Shown here: in pieces, positions 35,499 through 47,670 of the stretch
Numbering within the stretch: position 1 is the first letter of the stretch
Layout of the letters: each line of letters begins with the position of its first letter
Assembly (NCBI GenBank): GCA_035222895.1
Contig: JAVYIG010009866.1
Location: 1 to 64,000 of the forward strand
Reading direction: 5' to 3'
DNA length: 64,000 nucleotides
From: Strongylocentrotus droebachiensis
Lineage: Eukaryota > Echinodermata > Echinoidea > Camarodonta > Strongylocentrotidae
The notes under the pieces: model-generated
What the model was told of the DNA's origin: nothing
The model's input: the letters and a program-made list of their open reading frames with translations, nothing else
The model's database searches: none
Position numbers and translations under genes: made by a program

Positions 35499-37754
35499 AT
35501 GGAATCAATTATCCTAGGTTACCTATACTTTCTAGCTACATTGTCTTTTTACTCATTAACTGTATTTTCATCGTGTGGTATAATGGAGCGAGAGACTGTA
35601 TTTCTGACGGAACCAAGTGATATTTCAAAGCGAGAAGGTGAAACTGCACTATTCAGCTGCAGCGTGTTGGGTTTCAATGCAGAAAGTGATTTCTTGACTT
35701 GGGCCGTGAAACCAACCCTCTACACTAACGTCATATCTGAATCTTACAATGATCATACATGTGTAATGTCATCGACTCTAACAGTTTTCAATGTTGGAAA
35801 GGAAGAGCAGACACACCAATGCATCTTCCAAAGAATTAATTCCGACTATACCGTGTATAAGTGTTCTTCTAGGGTCGCTCGGTTGATTGTGCTGCATTTC
35901 CCGCGACAAGAACATATATCATGCGGTCCCAAGCTTGCTGGGTGGATTCCTGAACACGATCTAGTGTCTTTTTGGTGCAAGGTTAAACAGGGACATCCAG
36001 GTGTTGAGGTTTCATGGCAGATAGATGATTTGATAACCTTTGTTCGTCCAGTAGAAACTGTAAATGACTTGCTAGTATTTCAGCATTACTTGAGAGTTCG
36101 TCATTCGTTGCATAACAAAACCTTGCTATGTGTAGTTGGCAGCCCTGCTTTTCCTGATGTTGAATTGTCTTGCAGTATCGGCCCTTTTAAGATTCTGCGG
36201 GAACCTCGTCTTTCCATTACCCCGACTAACGTAAGTTTACAGTCAAATACGTGGAATGCACGAATAACATTGTTTTGCAAAGGTGACGGTATCGATTTTG
36301 ATAATTTGCTTTGGTTGTGCATACCTGCGGATGCTGTTTTGGGATGTGATGGTGAAACGACCCGACAAATTGAAATATTTTTAAATACTTCGGCGTGTTT
36401 GAAAGACATCCATTACGTTACTGCAATCTGTTCTGCTTCTTCGGCTGAAGTTAGAGTTGAAGAACGTTTAAACATCTCTCTCATTCACATCACGGAGAAG
36501 GAAATGTCTTGCACTGAATTTAAGATAGAAGTAGGAGATTTCCGTTTCTTGCAAGACTTTTCCGACATTACGACTCGTACCCCTTTTGATGCTTCTTTTG
36601 ATCCTGTTATTTCATGTTTCTTGCAATGTAAAAAGGTGTCGGCAAATCAAGTAATTTTAATCACATGGTCTATAGATGATGTTATTTTGAAAGAAGATTT
36701 TATCAAGACCCAAGAAGTCAACGGGTCATTTGGGTCTGTCTTGTATCTAAGTCATCACTCCATACAAAGCAAAATGCCTTCTCTTAAATGTGAGGCGTTA
36801 GTCAAAGATACAAACATAGTTTTTACGAAAAATATATCACTCGGCTATTTATCCCGAGCGAAAAAGAGTGATTCACAAATTAAATTGAAAAAATTTGAGA
36901 CAAAAACTTTTGAAGTTACAACCATAGAGCAAACAACTCCATGGATAATGTCTAAGTTGGATAAAGCGGCTTCAAAAGCTGTCCAAGTATCTTCTTCTAT
37001 TCGAAATAACGTAAACGACGAAAGTTTCCCAATGTCTACATTTGCATCTAAAATGAACACAACCTTCTACCCACAGACAGACAAAATATCTGGAAGTAAT
37101 CATGTAGTTGATATGAAGACGCTTACATTAATAGTATCGGCTGTTGGGGCAAGCATCTTTCTATTGATATGTTTAGTCGCTCTCTGTAACGTCGCTATGT
37201 ATAGGCATCTCCAAAGAGCTTCGACTACACATCATGTTGTTCACAATGCAGAATGTGAAGATAACAACGATCCTCTGTACGAAAAACCTATGGGAAATGG
37301 AAACCGTCTGCCATCACCCATAATTCATGGGGTCCAACAAATCATAATACAACACGAGAGTAAGGTTGCCAGAAATTTTGCAAGTAGTGATTCAACATCT
37401 ATCATATCGAGCATGTCAAGTAAAAACAATTCCGACTCTTCTCAGTCTCTTGAGTGTGAAGATAGTAATACCAGCAGTGACTTTAGCAACTGCTTTGGTC
37501 CCAAAATAATAGAACCAAGTGGCTATTTTGACGAGAGACCATTGTCTGTAGAATCTTACATTTCTTGCGAGAACGATGAAAACATGTATGAAAATATCTA
37601 TGACAACCAAAATGTAGTAGAAATGCATCGGATTGGCAAACCAAGGACAAATCTTACAGACAGGAATCTTCCTTCTCTGCCACCCGATTTGGTTTGTGAT
37701 AAACGTTTTCAGTTGCCACCATTTCCTCCTACTACGAGCACCAACTCTGTGTAG
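35499..37754 (+). CDS. Type A receptor A3: four-Ig-domain transmembrane protein with long signalling-type tail
   Basis: One exon, 751 residues from the ATG at 35499. An in-frame ATG at 35430 would add 23 basic residues before the signal peptide and is less likely. D1-D4 carry C54/C108, C160/C211, C260/C311 and C373/C431, D1 in exactly the A1 positions. The D2-D3 link is CSIGPF. A long Ser/Thr-rich stalk leads to the membrane span (about 542-568) and a tail of about 180 residues, twice that of A1. The tail holds Y594 in YEKP (the A-family motif), Y697/Y701 in YENIYDN (a Grb2-type pYxN site by consensus) and proline-rich LPSLPPD and LPPFPPT near the C-terminus. It is the most divergent A gene and the best equipped for signalling. 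Confidence 0.9.
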   Translation: MESIILGYLYFLATLSFYSLTVFSSCGIMERETVFLTEPSDISKREGETALFSCSVLGFNAESDFLTWAVKPTLYTNVISESYNDHTCVMSSTLTVFNVGKEEQTHQCIFQRINSDYTVYKCSSRVARLIVLHFPRQEHISCGPKLAGWIPEHDLVSFWCKVKQGHPGVEVSWQIDDLITFVRPVETVNDLLVFQHYLRVRHSLHNKTLLCVVGSPAFPDVELSCSIGPFKILREPRLSITPTNVSLQSNTWNARITLFCKGDGIDFDNLLWLCIPADAVLGCDGETTRQIEIFLNTSACLKDIHYVTAICSASSAEVRVEERLNISLIHITEKEMSCTEFKIEVGDFRFLQDFSDITTRTPFDASFDPVISCFLQCKKVSANQVILITWSIDDVILKEDFIKTQEVNGSFGSVLYLSHHSIQSKMPSLKCEALVKDTNIVFTKNISLGYLSRAKKSDSQIKLKKFETKTFEVTTIEQTTPWIMSKLDKAASKAVQVSSSIRNNVNDESFPMSTFASKMNTTFYPQTDKISGSNHVVDMKTLTLIVSAVGASIFLLICLVALCNVAMYRHLQRASTTHHVVHNAECEDNNDPLYEKPMGNGNRLPSPIIHGVQQIIIQHESKVARNFASSDSTSIISSMSSKNNSDSSQSLECEDSNTSSDFSNCFGPKIIEPSGYFDERPLSVESYISCENDENMYENIYDNQNVVEMHRIGKPRTNLTDRNLPSLPPDLVCDKRFQLPPFPPTTSTNSV

Positions 37755-38104
37755 GGTTTTCAGTAAAAACATCTTAATATCTTGTGTTATGATACTATGA
37801 TACTATCCAGAAATCATAACCACATACAGTCTGCTCCGTCTTTACACACTGTCTTAATATATAACTCAAGGGCGTTAATTCGTATGCGTTTACAAAGTAA
37901 ACGACCTTCTGGCTCTAAACATACGATATTTGTAAAATGTTATATATTGCATATTGTTTGGCGTTATATTCCTATACGAAGTATGTTCACCTTTGATTTG
38001 CATTAACCTGTATCCACATCAGCATAATGAATCCATGATTTCAAAGGTAAATGAATACATGGCCTAGTCAAATTTAACAGTGAGAACAATGACCAAGAAC
38101 CTGA
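37755..38104. other. Downstream of A3
   Basis: No AATAAA is seen within 300 bp of the stop and no gene is recognised. Confidence 0.5.
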
Positions 38105-38215
38105 GTATGGCTAGGGCTACTTTATCACTTGGTGTAGGGGAAAGGAAGACAATGTAAAGCGCTTTGAGCATTTTTATGTAAAGGCGTTATATAAATATCA
38201 ATATGTATGTATGCA
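38105..38215 (+). mobile_element. SINE/LINE-like 3' end
   Basis: GTAAAGCGCTTTGAGCA, then GGCGTTATATAAATATCAAT and a short TATG repeat. This is the kind of tail seen on SINE or CR1 copies. Confidence 0.45.
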
Positions 38216-41200
38216 TCATTGTTACGTCAGGGAGGTGTCTTCATATCCCTGGTTACGTATAGTAGTTTGTGGTGTTTTCAATAATATCATTGCTATTCAA
38301 CCAATTTCGCATAATTATTAAGCTTGTTGTACAAACTGTTGTATGTGTATCCGAATTCATATGTTATGTCTAATTACCTTTAAATTATTTGCTACAAAAT
38401 CCCTTTTAATGATCAGTTTATATATACAAATATGATATGTTATTACATTTGTTAAATGTGTAGCATTGCTATTCCCATAACATGTAACTTGATGACGTAA
38501 AACATGTTTAGTGACACATGTCTTGAAGTTGTATATGAACTGTGATATAATGAGAGTATAGGTGTTAGAGAACTTGTACTTCAAAGATCGTGAAAGATGT
38601 ATACATATGTTCATGTGTTTTGGATTTTTGCGCCACTCTATATACAAATGAATCATGTTATCACATGTTATCAACTATCAATGCAATTTACAAGGTGCAT
38701 ACTAATTTACACAATTGAATTCAGATTAAATTAAAATGGCAACAGTCACGTGTTTCCTATGCCTATGTTCATCCTGATAACTGGCATGATTCAGAAAAAA
38801 GGTATAGGATTACGATTTATACAGTCTTCGTCTAGTGGATTAGTCCACAACAAAGGCCAATGACAATAATATTACATTGTGTATAGACATGTACATGCAA
38901 ATATTTCATTTTGCGATTAATGTATAAAACGACCTATAAGCCCATCGTATTTGCTGTGAGCATTCAAACATATAAAATGATCCAGTATTCGAATATTGAT
39001 AATACACCTTAAAATGATCTAAATCTTCCTTGCAGGAGGGAAAGGTAAACTAGCACAGAATCGTTTGCGATTGTGTACGATTTGGCTTTATTTTGACTAG
39101 AATGCTTCGATGCACTAAAATTCCGATTGTTATTATTCATTATTTAGTGCTTATATCAGAAAAATGATTTTGTTTAGATTTCAATATCTAATACAATTAC
39201 AAGTGCTTTGAAAATTAGATCGTAGGAAGATCGTATAGTAAGATGGATGGTAGGGTAGAAACATACTCAGACGACTAGGCCCAATCTTTTGGACGTTTCT
39301 TACAGTGTATATATACATATCTAGGAATAATATTAAGAATTGATATAGTGCAAGATACACCATATTTGCACCATCAGTAATCCATTACAAATGATATCTA
39401 TGAAATGTATTATTTTTAAAGACATAAATGATGATTTTTAGATGATTATGCTGATTATGGTATCTCAATGCTAATTATTCAAATGCGCTGGACACATGTG
39501 GACATAAATATACCTATGTGGACGAATGTGTGGATCTTTGTCTAAATGTGTATGATAACTTTTTCAATAGTACTTTGTGTGATAAACTTGAATGGGATCA
39601 ATTTACCTATGGTCAAATTTGTAAGTAAAGATAGCATATAACGTGAGACCATGTTGTTAAGAAATTTACATAGTTACCGTCAAGTAGCAAACTTAATTTC
39701 AATGTTGGACTTGTACCCTCACGTACCCTTTGTCATTTATGCCACTATCAAATATATGCACAATCGTGTCCAAAGATCATATTGTCGAACTTGTATTTAT
39801 CTCGTGATCAAGATCAAATTGTAATAAATCACGCCACAATGTGACGTACCTGATTTTTTGTTCTGCTCTATAGCAAGCGAATTCCAAATTAGGTAAAACA
39901 TGTCAAACGAAATAGTGAAGAGTCGGAACAGATAAAATTAGCAGGTTGGCTCAAAAATCATACCGCGCATTATTTGTAAATGAGCAAGTATTTATATGAC
40001 CGACGCCTATCATAAACTGTTTCGCTATTATATCCAAATTAATAAAACGTGTTATATAACCTTTGCGATTTAAGTCGCTCCACAGGAATATTCTATATTT
40101 CCTCGCCACGCCTTTCAAATGCACTTTAATTTATCTCTTTGTTTCCATCTTTCCCACTGTTAACCATTCGATCTCTCCAATTCTCTTTCCCCTTTTTCTT
40201 CTTTATATTTTTCTTTTTGAACCTATCATTCTATATTCTTATTCATCTATCTCTTGTTATCTATTCCCCTATCTCTTCTGTCAAAAAATGTATTTCATGT
40301 GTATAATTCAACTTTTTATACATCTTGTAACTCATCTGAATTTTTACATTAAATTGTTGGTAAATACCGCAAATTAAATTTCTGGAGTACATAACTTTAT
40401 ATGCCTTTTCTGTAAAGTGTTTGAGTTTATTTGTATCCGGTTCTTTCTGATGAGGCAATCCCTGAATCATAAAATCGGGAATATAATAAGATTCAATTAC
40501 AAAACGCTACAATATATATATTTTTTAAGAATAAAAAACTCTACGACTCTTGATCAGCAATTTTGAAAACCAAGGATATTATTTTATACAATACAAATTA
40601 ATTCGATAAGAAGACGATAGAGGAAAGACAAAGAGAGAGAGAGAGAGAGAGAGATAGACTGAGGGAGAGAGGAGATTAAGAGAAAGCGAAAGGGGGAGAG
40701 ATAGAGAGGAGGGGATAGATAAAATGAGAACAAACGAAGCTGCGGTTTTCCAAGGGATACGAAATGATTAAATGAAATATGAAACGGATCAAGTATAGAT
40801 TGAATGTTAATTTATTACTGTTAGACGAAACTCCAAATTATTGATATGGGCTCAAAGAGAGATAAGATGACAGATTAAATGGGATAAATGAAAGTGATGA
40901 TAAATATCGCCTTTTCTTGCCATGCAATGTGTTAATACTTCCCGATTACATTACCTCTAGACACGAAAGTTTTTTGGAGGATGAACTGTGCCCACTAAAT
41001 AAACAAAAACAAAAATAAATAACAAGTGCTAAAGAATATATTAGTCTATCAAACATTATCAGAAAGCGACAAGATCTATTCTTCGCTTCATTTCCACTGG
41101 TATTTCTCATTAATCTCCTAGAACGTATCCGGGGAGCATATACAGACATCTTGTTTGTAAAACAAGGAAAATATTTCAAACATAATAAAACAAGAAGTAT

Positions 41201-42526
41201 AGTACTTTATCCTGAAAACAGGTTTAACCCAAAATTTGCAGATGGGAAAGAAAGCTAACTACATATTGACCAAATTGGTACCTTCGGAGATTTTGGTCGC
41301 CTCAGGTATAAACATTGCCTGAATATTTCTCCAAACCCTTCAGTCATTGAATCGACCAATATTGTAAGATGTAGATGCAATATGGTATTGGCAGATAAAG
41401 GTAATTTACACCACAATTGTAAAACCATCTCGCGCATTTCGCAGGTGAAAGTATTCTCCACAAGAGGGGAAAAGTATTCCTGAAAAAGATTCACCACTTT
41501 GGCAGTGCTTGCACAAAATGGGATGTTCCCAGGTGAAACAGATATATTTTGGGTTCATTTGCACGAAACCTACCTACGAAGTGGTCTATTATAAGAGGGG
41601 TCGGGTCGATTTATTTTGCTTTTCAGCATCGAGTGGGACGCCATTCCTGATGGGTACATTCATACATGTCAAGAGGTGAAGAACGGGTACGATAAAACGC
41701 AAAATAAGAAAACCTTCCGTTCAACAAAATTAAGATCTCCTGAGAGGCTCTTTGACTGAAAGCTACGTCCCTACACGCCAATATGGACATTTTGTAATTT
41801 GAAGAATGAATGTTTTTCTGCAAGGTCAAAAGGAAATTTTGATTTTTTGTTTGTTTAGAACTTACAATTTTAGAGCAATTTTAATCATAGAGGCAAATCA
41901 AACTATGATCTCAGGAGCTAAGCCGTTCGAAAACAATAAAATGCCATTACACAACATTTTGGGGAATATTCTATTTTTTTCTCAAAAAGAAAAATAAACA
42001 AAACATTTGCTTACAAATTTGATTTTCATGATATTGGGGGTAGCGTTATATATATTTGAGAGACCCCTCTTGGTATGTCACATAATTCAGCCAATCAGGT
42101 GAACATAACAAATTACGACTATGTAAAACCCCTTTCTTTACATTCGACCTGCTAATAAAAGAAGATATAAATAGAAGCTGGACAAAACGGAAGAAAATCT
42201 AAGAAATTTAGGAATGTCATTCTTATTAAAGTAAGATTTGATTTCCTTGGAATTCATGGGAATACCTTACAATATGATTATCCAAATGTGGTTATTTTGT
42301 TGGCATTTCAAGCAGCAAGTTGTAGCTTTTTTTTTTCTTCTTTTTTTTCAATAGTTTTTTTTAATTGATTCCAAACAATACAAATGAATTTTAGAAATAA
42401 AGTACAGTTGTTTTTCCTTGACATGTATTCAAAACATTTACATTACATAAATTGTACTATTGATGAAAACAAAAATGAAATCAGTTGTAACATAAAACTG
42501 ATACAAAGAATGTACTGTGTTTGCGC

Positions 42527-42577
42527 GCGCACACACACACACACACGCGCACACACACACACACACGCACACACGCA
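42527..42577. repeat. (CA)n microsatellite with CG interruptions
   Basis: CA repeats with three GCGC/GC interruptions are seen directly. Confidence 0.9.
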
Positions 42578-44478
42578 CTCATACAACAAAAACACAGCAC
42601 CTTTTACGACAGACGGACTAATGCTTGTGAAACCTGTGAATGACCTTATATTATTGACATCTAAAGTATGCCATATAAATGACATAACTTTTGCAACCAT
42701 CAGGTGACACTATTCAACATATCAAGGAACTTTTGCAACCATCATGTGACACTTTTCGACATACGAATTAGACAAAAAATTATCACCTTCTACCTTGCGA
42801 CTGGATAAAACATATATAAAATTAATGAAGAAAATGAACACAGGATGATAACAAAGGAAACAAGTTTGGGCTTGTCAGTTTTTATATTTTGTGCTGACAC
42901 ATATTGATATAAGATATGATTATCAATTGATATTCCTTAACTGCAAGTCTTAACCTGTTTAAATAGGCAAAGATCACGTGTTATTCGGATATGGGATGGT
43001 AAATCTGAATATTTCAGGCTGACTTACAGTATATATGTTATAAACATGTAAAAACAGGAATCATAATACAACTGTCGCCTCATAATCTAAAACCGTTTGC
43101 AAGTCAGCTTATTGACATGAATCTCTCACTCTTTAAGATTTGAATTTTGAAACGATGTTGTGAGATTTTAAATCATTTGCGGTCTACGGACAGAAATAAA
43201 CAAGACGGCATTGGAATGTATTAAGGTGAGTTGATATTCTTTAATAAAAATATGACAAAATGACAACAATTGTTTGTTTAACCGATCAAAAATTGATAAC
43301 ATTTGCGTGATATTTAATTTCAGGTAATACCATAATACACCCTTTCGCAGTTACAAAAGTGCGCATGCGCCGACATGGGCGCTATTTTAAATTCCGAGTA
43401 ACTTTTATTTTATCGATATCATGTAAGCGTGCAGCGCAGGCAGTGACGCAACAATACATGCGAGTCTGAAAACATTGATAACGCAAAGTTTACTCGCAAA
43501 TTAAAATGGCGACCTTGACCTTGGAGGGGGTGTATTGCAGTAAAAGTAACGCATCAATATATGAACATTTGTTACCAAATAAGATTTAAAAACATACATT
43601 AAGATAACGTTTGTATCAATATGTTGATATATTTTTTTGAATGGATAGCAAAAAAGATTACCCACGTATCCATAATTCCATGACAATGAAAAGCATACGA
43701 ATTTCATTTATTTAAAGAATCAGGCTTAAATGAAGACGGAACGACAAAATCTGGATTCGCTTAACTTACATGCTAAATTCATATTATGATCATTGAGAAT
43801 CGTAGCTATTACCATGCATTTGAAACGCGATAGAAAAATACGGATAGAGACTTTTGTCTTTTGGAAGTGGAACGTATGTGTATTAAATCAAAGAATCTTT
43901 TTGAAAGGCTTAACCTTTATTTTTAGTAAAGGTAGAGGAGACTTCATATAATGTCAATAAATAATGATTAAGGCAGAATGTCTAATATATAGTGATTCAT
44001 ATAGTCAATGACTCATTTAAAGTGACTCGGTAGCATTGTTGAAAGTTGATGAAAAAATTGCTTAAATTTTGTATAAAATGTTACTTATTATATTCCTTCT
44101 ACTGTTCTAACCCTCTGAAATGCAAAAAATCCTCAAAAAAATTCTCAAACCACGAAGATATCTATGGTTTTCTTTGAAGGCGTCACTGTGCAACACCCTC
44201 TAACAGTGATTAACAGTAAATTCTCCCAACCACTTATGAATTTTCCCAACCGTTTTTTCATGAAGAATGACATAAAACAGGCTATTAAAAATCTTTTAAC
44301 ACTTAAGTGTCCGGAATGGTATGTAAAGCCTTTTTATTGCTTTGTGACGATTTAAATTCACCTAAAATGTAATTAAATTGTAATAATATAGTTGGGAGAA
44401 TTCGATCAGATCAGCTTTTCCCAATTTCTTCGATTAATAATGGTCAGTTTTCACTCAAATTTTCGGACTATCTTTAAT

Positions 44479-44552
44479 TGTACATCTAGCATTTAAGTCA
44501 CTGCCTTAGCACCACATTCTTTCATCTGAACAATGTAACCAAGTCCCTTTAA
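44479..44552 (-). mobile_element. TTAA MITE end, copy 2
   Basis: Reverse complement of the 13257-13331 repeat, including the terminal TTAAAGGGACTTGGTTACAT. Confidence 0.55.
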
Positions 44553-45036
44553 TTTGCCACCGTTCAGCTACTAATATTCCTCAAATAAATATTACGATAA
44601 ATATTAATATCACAGGAATTTCTACTTTTTGCCAACAATCCAAACAAGATATATCATGATAATACTGATTATGGGTAACACTGAGCTATCCAGTTTATAC
44701 TCTCCTTTAGATATGGAATCAACGGTTCAAGAGAGGGCAATATACAATAGTGTACATGTCTATGCTGTTTTATTGACACTCATGCCACTTTTACAGTCAT
44801 GTAAATAAACAATTGAAACAGAGAATTTTAAACGGGACGGTTGATATCAAATTATAATTTATTACTCATGACTAAGAATCGCTTTGATAAGATTACAAGT
44901 TTCATATTGCAATTTTTCTTTTGTTTTTTAAATTTCCAGTAGTGCTAATAACCTAAGGCACTGCTGAAGTGTTGGCTGTCCAGTGACACCGAATTGAAGG
45001 GAAGAAATGAGTACCATGCCGTGAGACGTCATCACA

Positions 45037-45903
45037 ATGTCTTCCTGGATGAAACTATTCCTTATTCTTATTGTATGTGTATCCTGTCAGGCTTTTGACG
45101 GACAGAAACTATTTGGCAGCATAGGACAACTCATCACAATCCATTTTCAAAAGGGGGAATGTGAAAGCCCTACTTTTCAGCTTTTTTTCAATAACAAGGA
45201 ACTTGAAGCGAAATCATCTCGTATTTATACTGCCCACTTTGATAGTCCACCTCCAGGCAGCGTAGCGGAACAAGGAGAGACAGTTTCCCTGACCATAGAG
45301 TCCCTACATCCTTCTCACTCTGGGGTATATCGCTGTGACCTCTTCTGCACCGTTGGCAACCTCTCACAAGAAGTTCACCTTCGGGTTTATCACCCTCCTG
45401 GACCGGCAAGCTGTACCTGGAAAGAAAACGGCACTTCCCCGAACTTCAACAATCACAAAACTCACCAGAGGAAGACACTGGAATGTGTAGCTGTAAACGG
45501 TCATCCAAGAGGAAATATAATTTGCTACTCACGTCACAACGCTAAAACTAGAGCTCATACCCATTTTCATGTTAGTGAAACTCAGCGCAAATTGAAAGCT
45601 CTATTTTGGATTTCAAAGAATATATTTGTTTCTTGCTGTTCAATTAATTTACATTATACCAAGGATTCATCTACATGTAACGATTATATCTGGGAGGGAA
45701 AGAAACAGAGTGTGGTCGATGAAAAGGAAAAGAGCAGTACAACCAGTAGACCTACACAAGAACAAACTAGAGAAGTTACCTTTTCTGAGGTTTCCGAGTC
45801 AGATTTAGGTAAAAACAACTCAAAGCAGTATTTGGTTAATACACCTTTGGTCCTGTTACTGGTTTATGCGGGAGTTATTGTAACATATATCAAAACTTGG
45901 TAG
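45037..45903 (+). CDS. Type B receptor B2: two-Ig-domain, tailless or GPI-linked protein
   Basis: One exon, 288 residues. Signal peptide about 1-18. D1 (about 20-118) has C42 and the F-strand YRCDLFC (C100, C104). YHPPGPASC leads to D2 (119-217) with C126, C150, C163, C200, C201 and C214. A Ser/Thr/Glu-rich stalk is followed by a C-terminal hydrophobic run (about 263-283) ending KTW. The upstream LGKNNSK would suit a GPI omega region, but a tailless membrane span is equally possible. C3 begins 70 bp later. B3 at 59.5 kb is its broken duplicate, almost identical across the first 165 bp of D2. Confidence 0.88.
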   Translation: MSSWMKLFLILIVCVSCQAFDGQKLFGSIGQLITIHFQKGECESPTFQLFFNNKELEAKSSRIYTAHFDSPPPGSVAEQGETVSLTIESLHPSHSGVYRCDLFCTVGNLSQEVHLRVYHPPGPASCTWKENGTSPNFNNHKTHQRKTLECVAVNGHPRGNIICYSRHNAKTRAHTHFHVSETQRKLKALFWISKNIFVSCCSINLHYTKDSSTCNDYIWEGKKQSVVDEKEKSSTTSRPTQEQTREVTFSEVSESDLGKNNSKQYLVNTPLVLLLVYAGVIVTYIKTW

Positions 45904-45973
45904 ATATTCTTAAAACTGCTTCTGAGAAATGGTGATCTAGTTTAAAATAACGGTTTTATACACTACTAGCATT
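45904..45973 (+). promoter_or_regulatory. 70-bp B2-C3 intergenic spacer
   Basis: No AATAAA. TTTTATACACTACTAG ends at 45969, 4 nt before the C3 ATG, and is a weak acceptor-like sequence. The same layout occurs at B1-C2 and at the B3 relic-C4. Confidence 0.35.
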
Positions 45974-47005
45974 ATGAATCTTCGCAATGCCAATATTCGA
46001 TTATGTTTATTATTCAGTACATTTTTTATAATTTTGTCTAAAGAAGGTGACTTTACATCTGTGGGTTCGTCGCCTCAATTCCTAACGCTAATTGAAGGAG
46101 AGGACGTCGAAATAGTATTTTCCCACCCATTTCATGTCAACACAACATTTAGTTTAAAACGTGAACATGGGTATCCGTTTTATCAAAATGGTAGGTTTGT
46201 TAATGGTGGTTCAAGAATAAGTGAAAGATTCCAGGTTGAGGTCGGGAAAGTGACGGGAAACGTAATAATACGATTAGAAATACTGAATACGACACGGGAA
46301 GATTCAGGGACCTATGTTTGTGAGGTTTCTGTACCCGATGAAACTCTGACCACATCTGACCCCGTTCAAAGAGTAAGTCTAACTGTAAACTACCCTCCCG
46401 GGAAAACGACTTGTCGGTTTTTATCACACCCAGTTAATGTAGCCGAAGAAACATGGCGATTTATAGAATGCCATGCATCAAGAGGTAGTATTGCTGGATT
46501 CATTGAATGTTTTCAGCAGGGATTTACCGTGGCACCAAAAACCAGGTTGAACAAAAATTCATCCATATTGATCCAGGAATTCACAGTCAAGGACGCAATT
46601 CCATTTTCCTGTTGTACCTCAGTATTCTTAACACCTAAAACCTTAGACATGTGCGGTGATTTCAAACAATTTCAAGAGGTAAATGAATCAGAAAACCCCC
46701 AAAGCAATGACAGATCATTAGTATCATCGACCGAATATACATCAAGAGATATTGTAACGCATCCAATATTCATGGATATTACCTCTAAAAAGCAAACGAG
46801 TCCGACACAAAGTTCATCTTTCTGTAAATGTGAGCAAGACAGTTTTAAAGTTATTTTGGTAATATCATTCTCTGTAATAGTGTCAATGCTATTCGTCATT
46901 ATAATCATGTGTTGCATTACGTTGGCACTTGTACGGAACAGTTCTAAGAAACAACTAGAAAGAACAAAAACTCCAGATGAAGCAGTCCCAATGATGAGAA
47001 TTTGA
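45974..47005 (+). CDS. Type C receptor C3: two-Ig-domain transmembrane protein
   Basis: One exon, 343 residues. Signal peptide about 1-25. D1 (about 33-138) has DSGTYVC (C116) and no B-strand cysteine. YPPGKTTC starts D2 (139-231) with C147, C166, C179, C213, C214 and C227. The stalk is Ser/Thr-rich. The membrane span is about 292-320, with paired CC inside. The tail is only 23 residues, basic, ending TPDEAVPMMRI. Relative to C4 the last ten or so residues are lost through a small deletion and an early stop, and the C4 tyrosine is Asp335 here. D2 is nearly identical to C4 D2, whereas D1 has many differences. Confidence 0.9.
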   Translation: MNLRNANIRLCLLFSTFFIILSKEGDFTSVGSSPQFLTLIEGEDVEIVFSHPFHVNTTFSLKREHGYPFYQNGRFVNGGSRISERFQVEVGKVTGNVIIRLEILNTTREDSGTYVCEVSVPDETLTTSDPVQRVSLTVNYPPGKTTCRFLSHPVNVAEETWRFIECHASRGSIAGFIECFQQGFTVAPKTRLNKNSSILIQEFTVKDAIPFSCCTSVFLTPKTLDMCGDFKQFQEVNESENPQSNDRSLVSSTEYTSRDIVTHPIFMDITSKKQTSPTQSSSFCKCEQDSFKVILVISFSVIVSMLFVIIIMCCITLALVRNSSKKQLERTKTPDEAVPMMRI

Positions 47006-47299
47006 AAAAGTAGAAAGTGAACTTTAACCATCAAGATAGTGATGAATGCTTGTATATAAGAGGTAATGATAGGAAGTAGTGTTGTAGAGAGAAAGTTATG
47101 TTCTAGCATTGATATATTACAGAGTTTTACTTTTAAATCACTGTATCTTTAGCTTTTAGAAATGATTTGTTTTGTTATTTGACCATCTGGAAAGACAATA
47201 GGATTAGAATTAATTAGTGATTATCATCTATCTATCTTTATTACCCCATTGAGTTTCAAGGAAACAATGCAGATTATCATGATAACAAGCGTTGCTTAA

Positions 47300-47666
47300 A
47301 GGTAAAGACCAGTATTGGCAACGCCCCAATTTCAAAAAATGAAATGGAAGCTCTCATTACCAATCATGTGAAAGAATATGTTTTGACTAATACATGATGA
47401 TAAAAAATTTGCCGGGAAACCGCCTACTAATTCCTATATTTGGTAAATTTATTTCTCTCATGGTCTGGTGAGAGAGATAGGGTAGTCCCATATACATCTT
47501 TCTGTGTATAGTGCTTGTAACTTTACGAAGAATGAGCCAAATTTCTTATCATTTTGATGATTCCAGAACCTTGCAGATGCTAGATGCTAGATGATCGACC
47601 TTTTCTGATCGATTCCACAACGTTTCTTTCACAATGCAATCGCATGACCATTACTGGTCTTTACCT
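47300..47666. mobile_element. piggyBac-like MITE (TTAA target)
   Basis: TTAA at 47296-47299 and 47667-47670 flanks the termini AGGTAAAGACCAGTATTGG and CCATTACTGGTCTTTACCT. It has no coding capacity. TTAA duplication is the piggyBac signature. Confidence 0.75.
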
Positions 47667-47670
47667 TTAA

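Larger units (their letters stand above)
38216..45036. other. Long intergenic region
   Basis: No gene is supported. Small items: GA tract 40627-40655; two copies of AACTTTTGCAACCATCA (42686-42766) as a 40-bp duplication; TTAA MITE end 44479-44552. CTTTTTAAATTTCCAG, ending at 44939, is an acceptor-like site 97 nt before B2. A short upstream frame (ATG at 45007) precedes B2. Confidence 0.5.
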
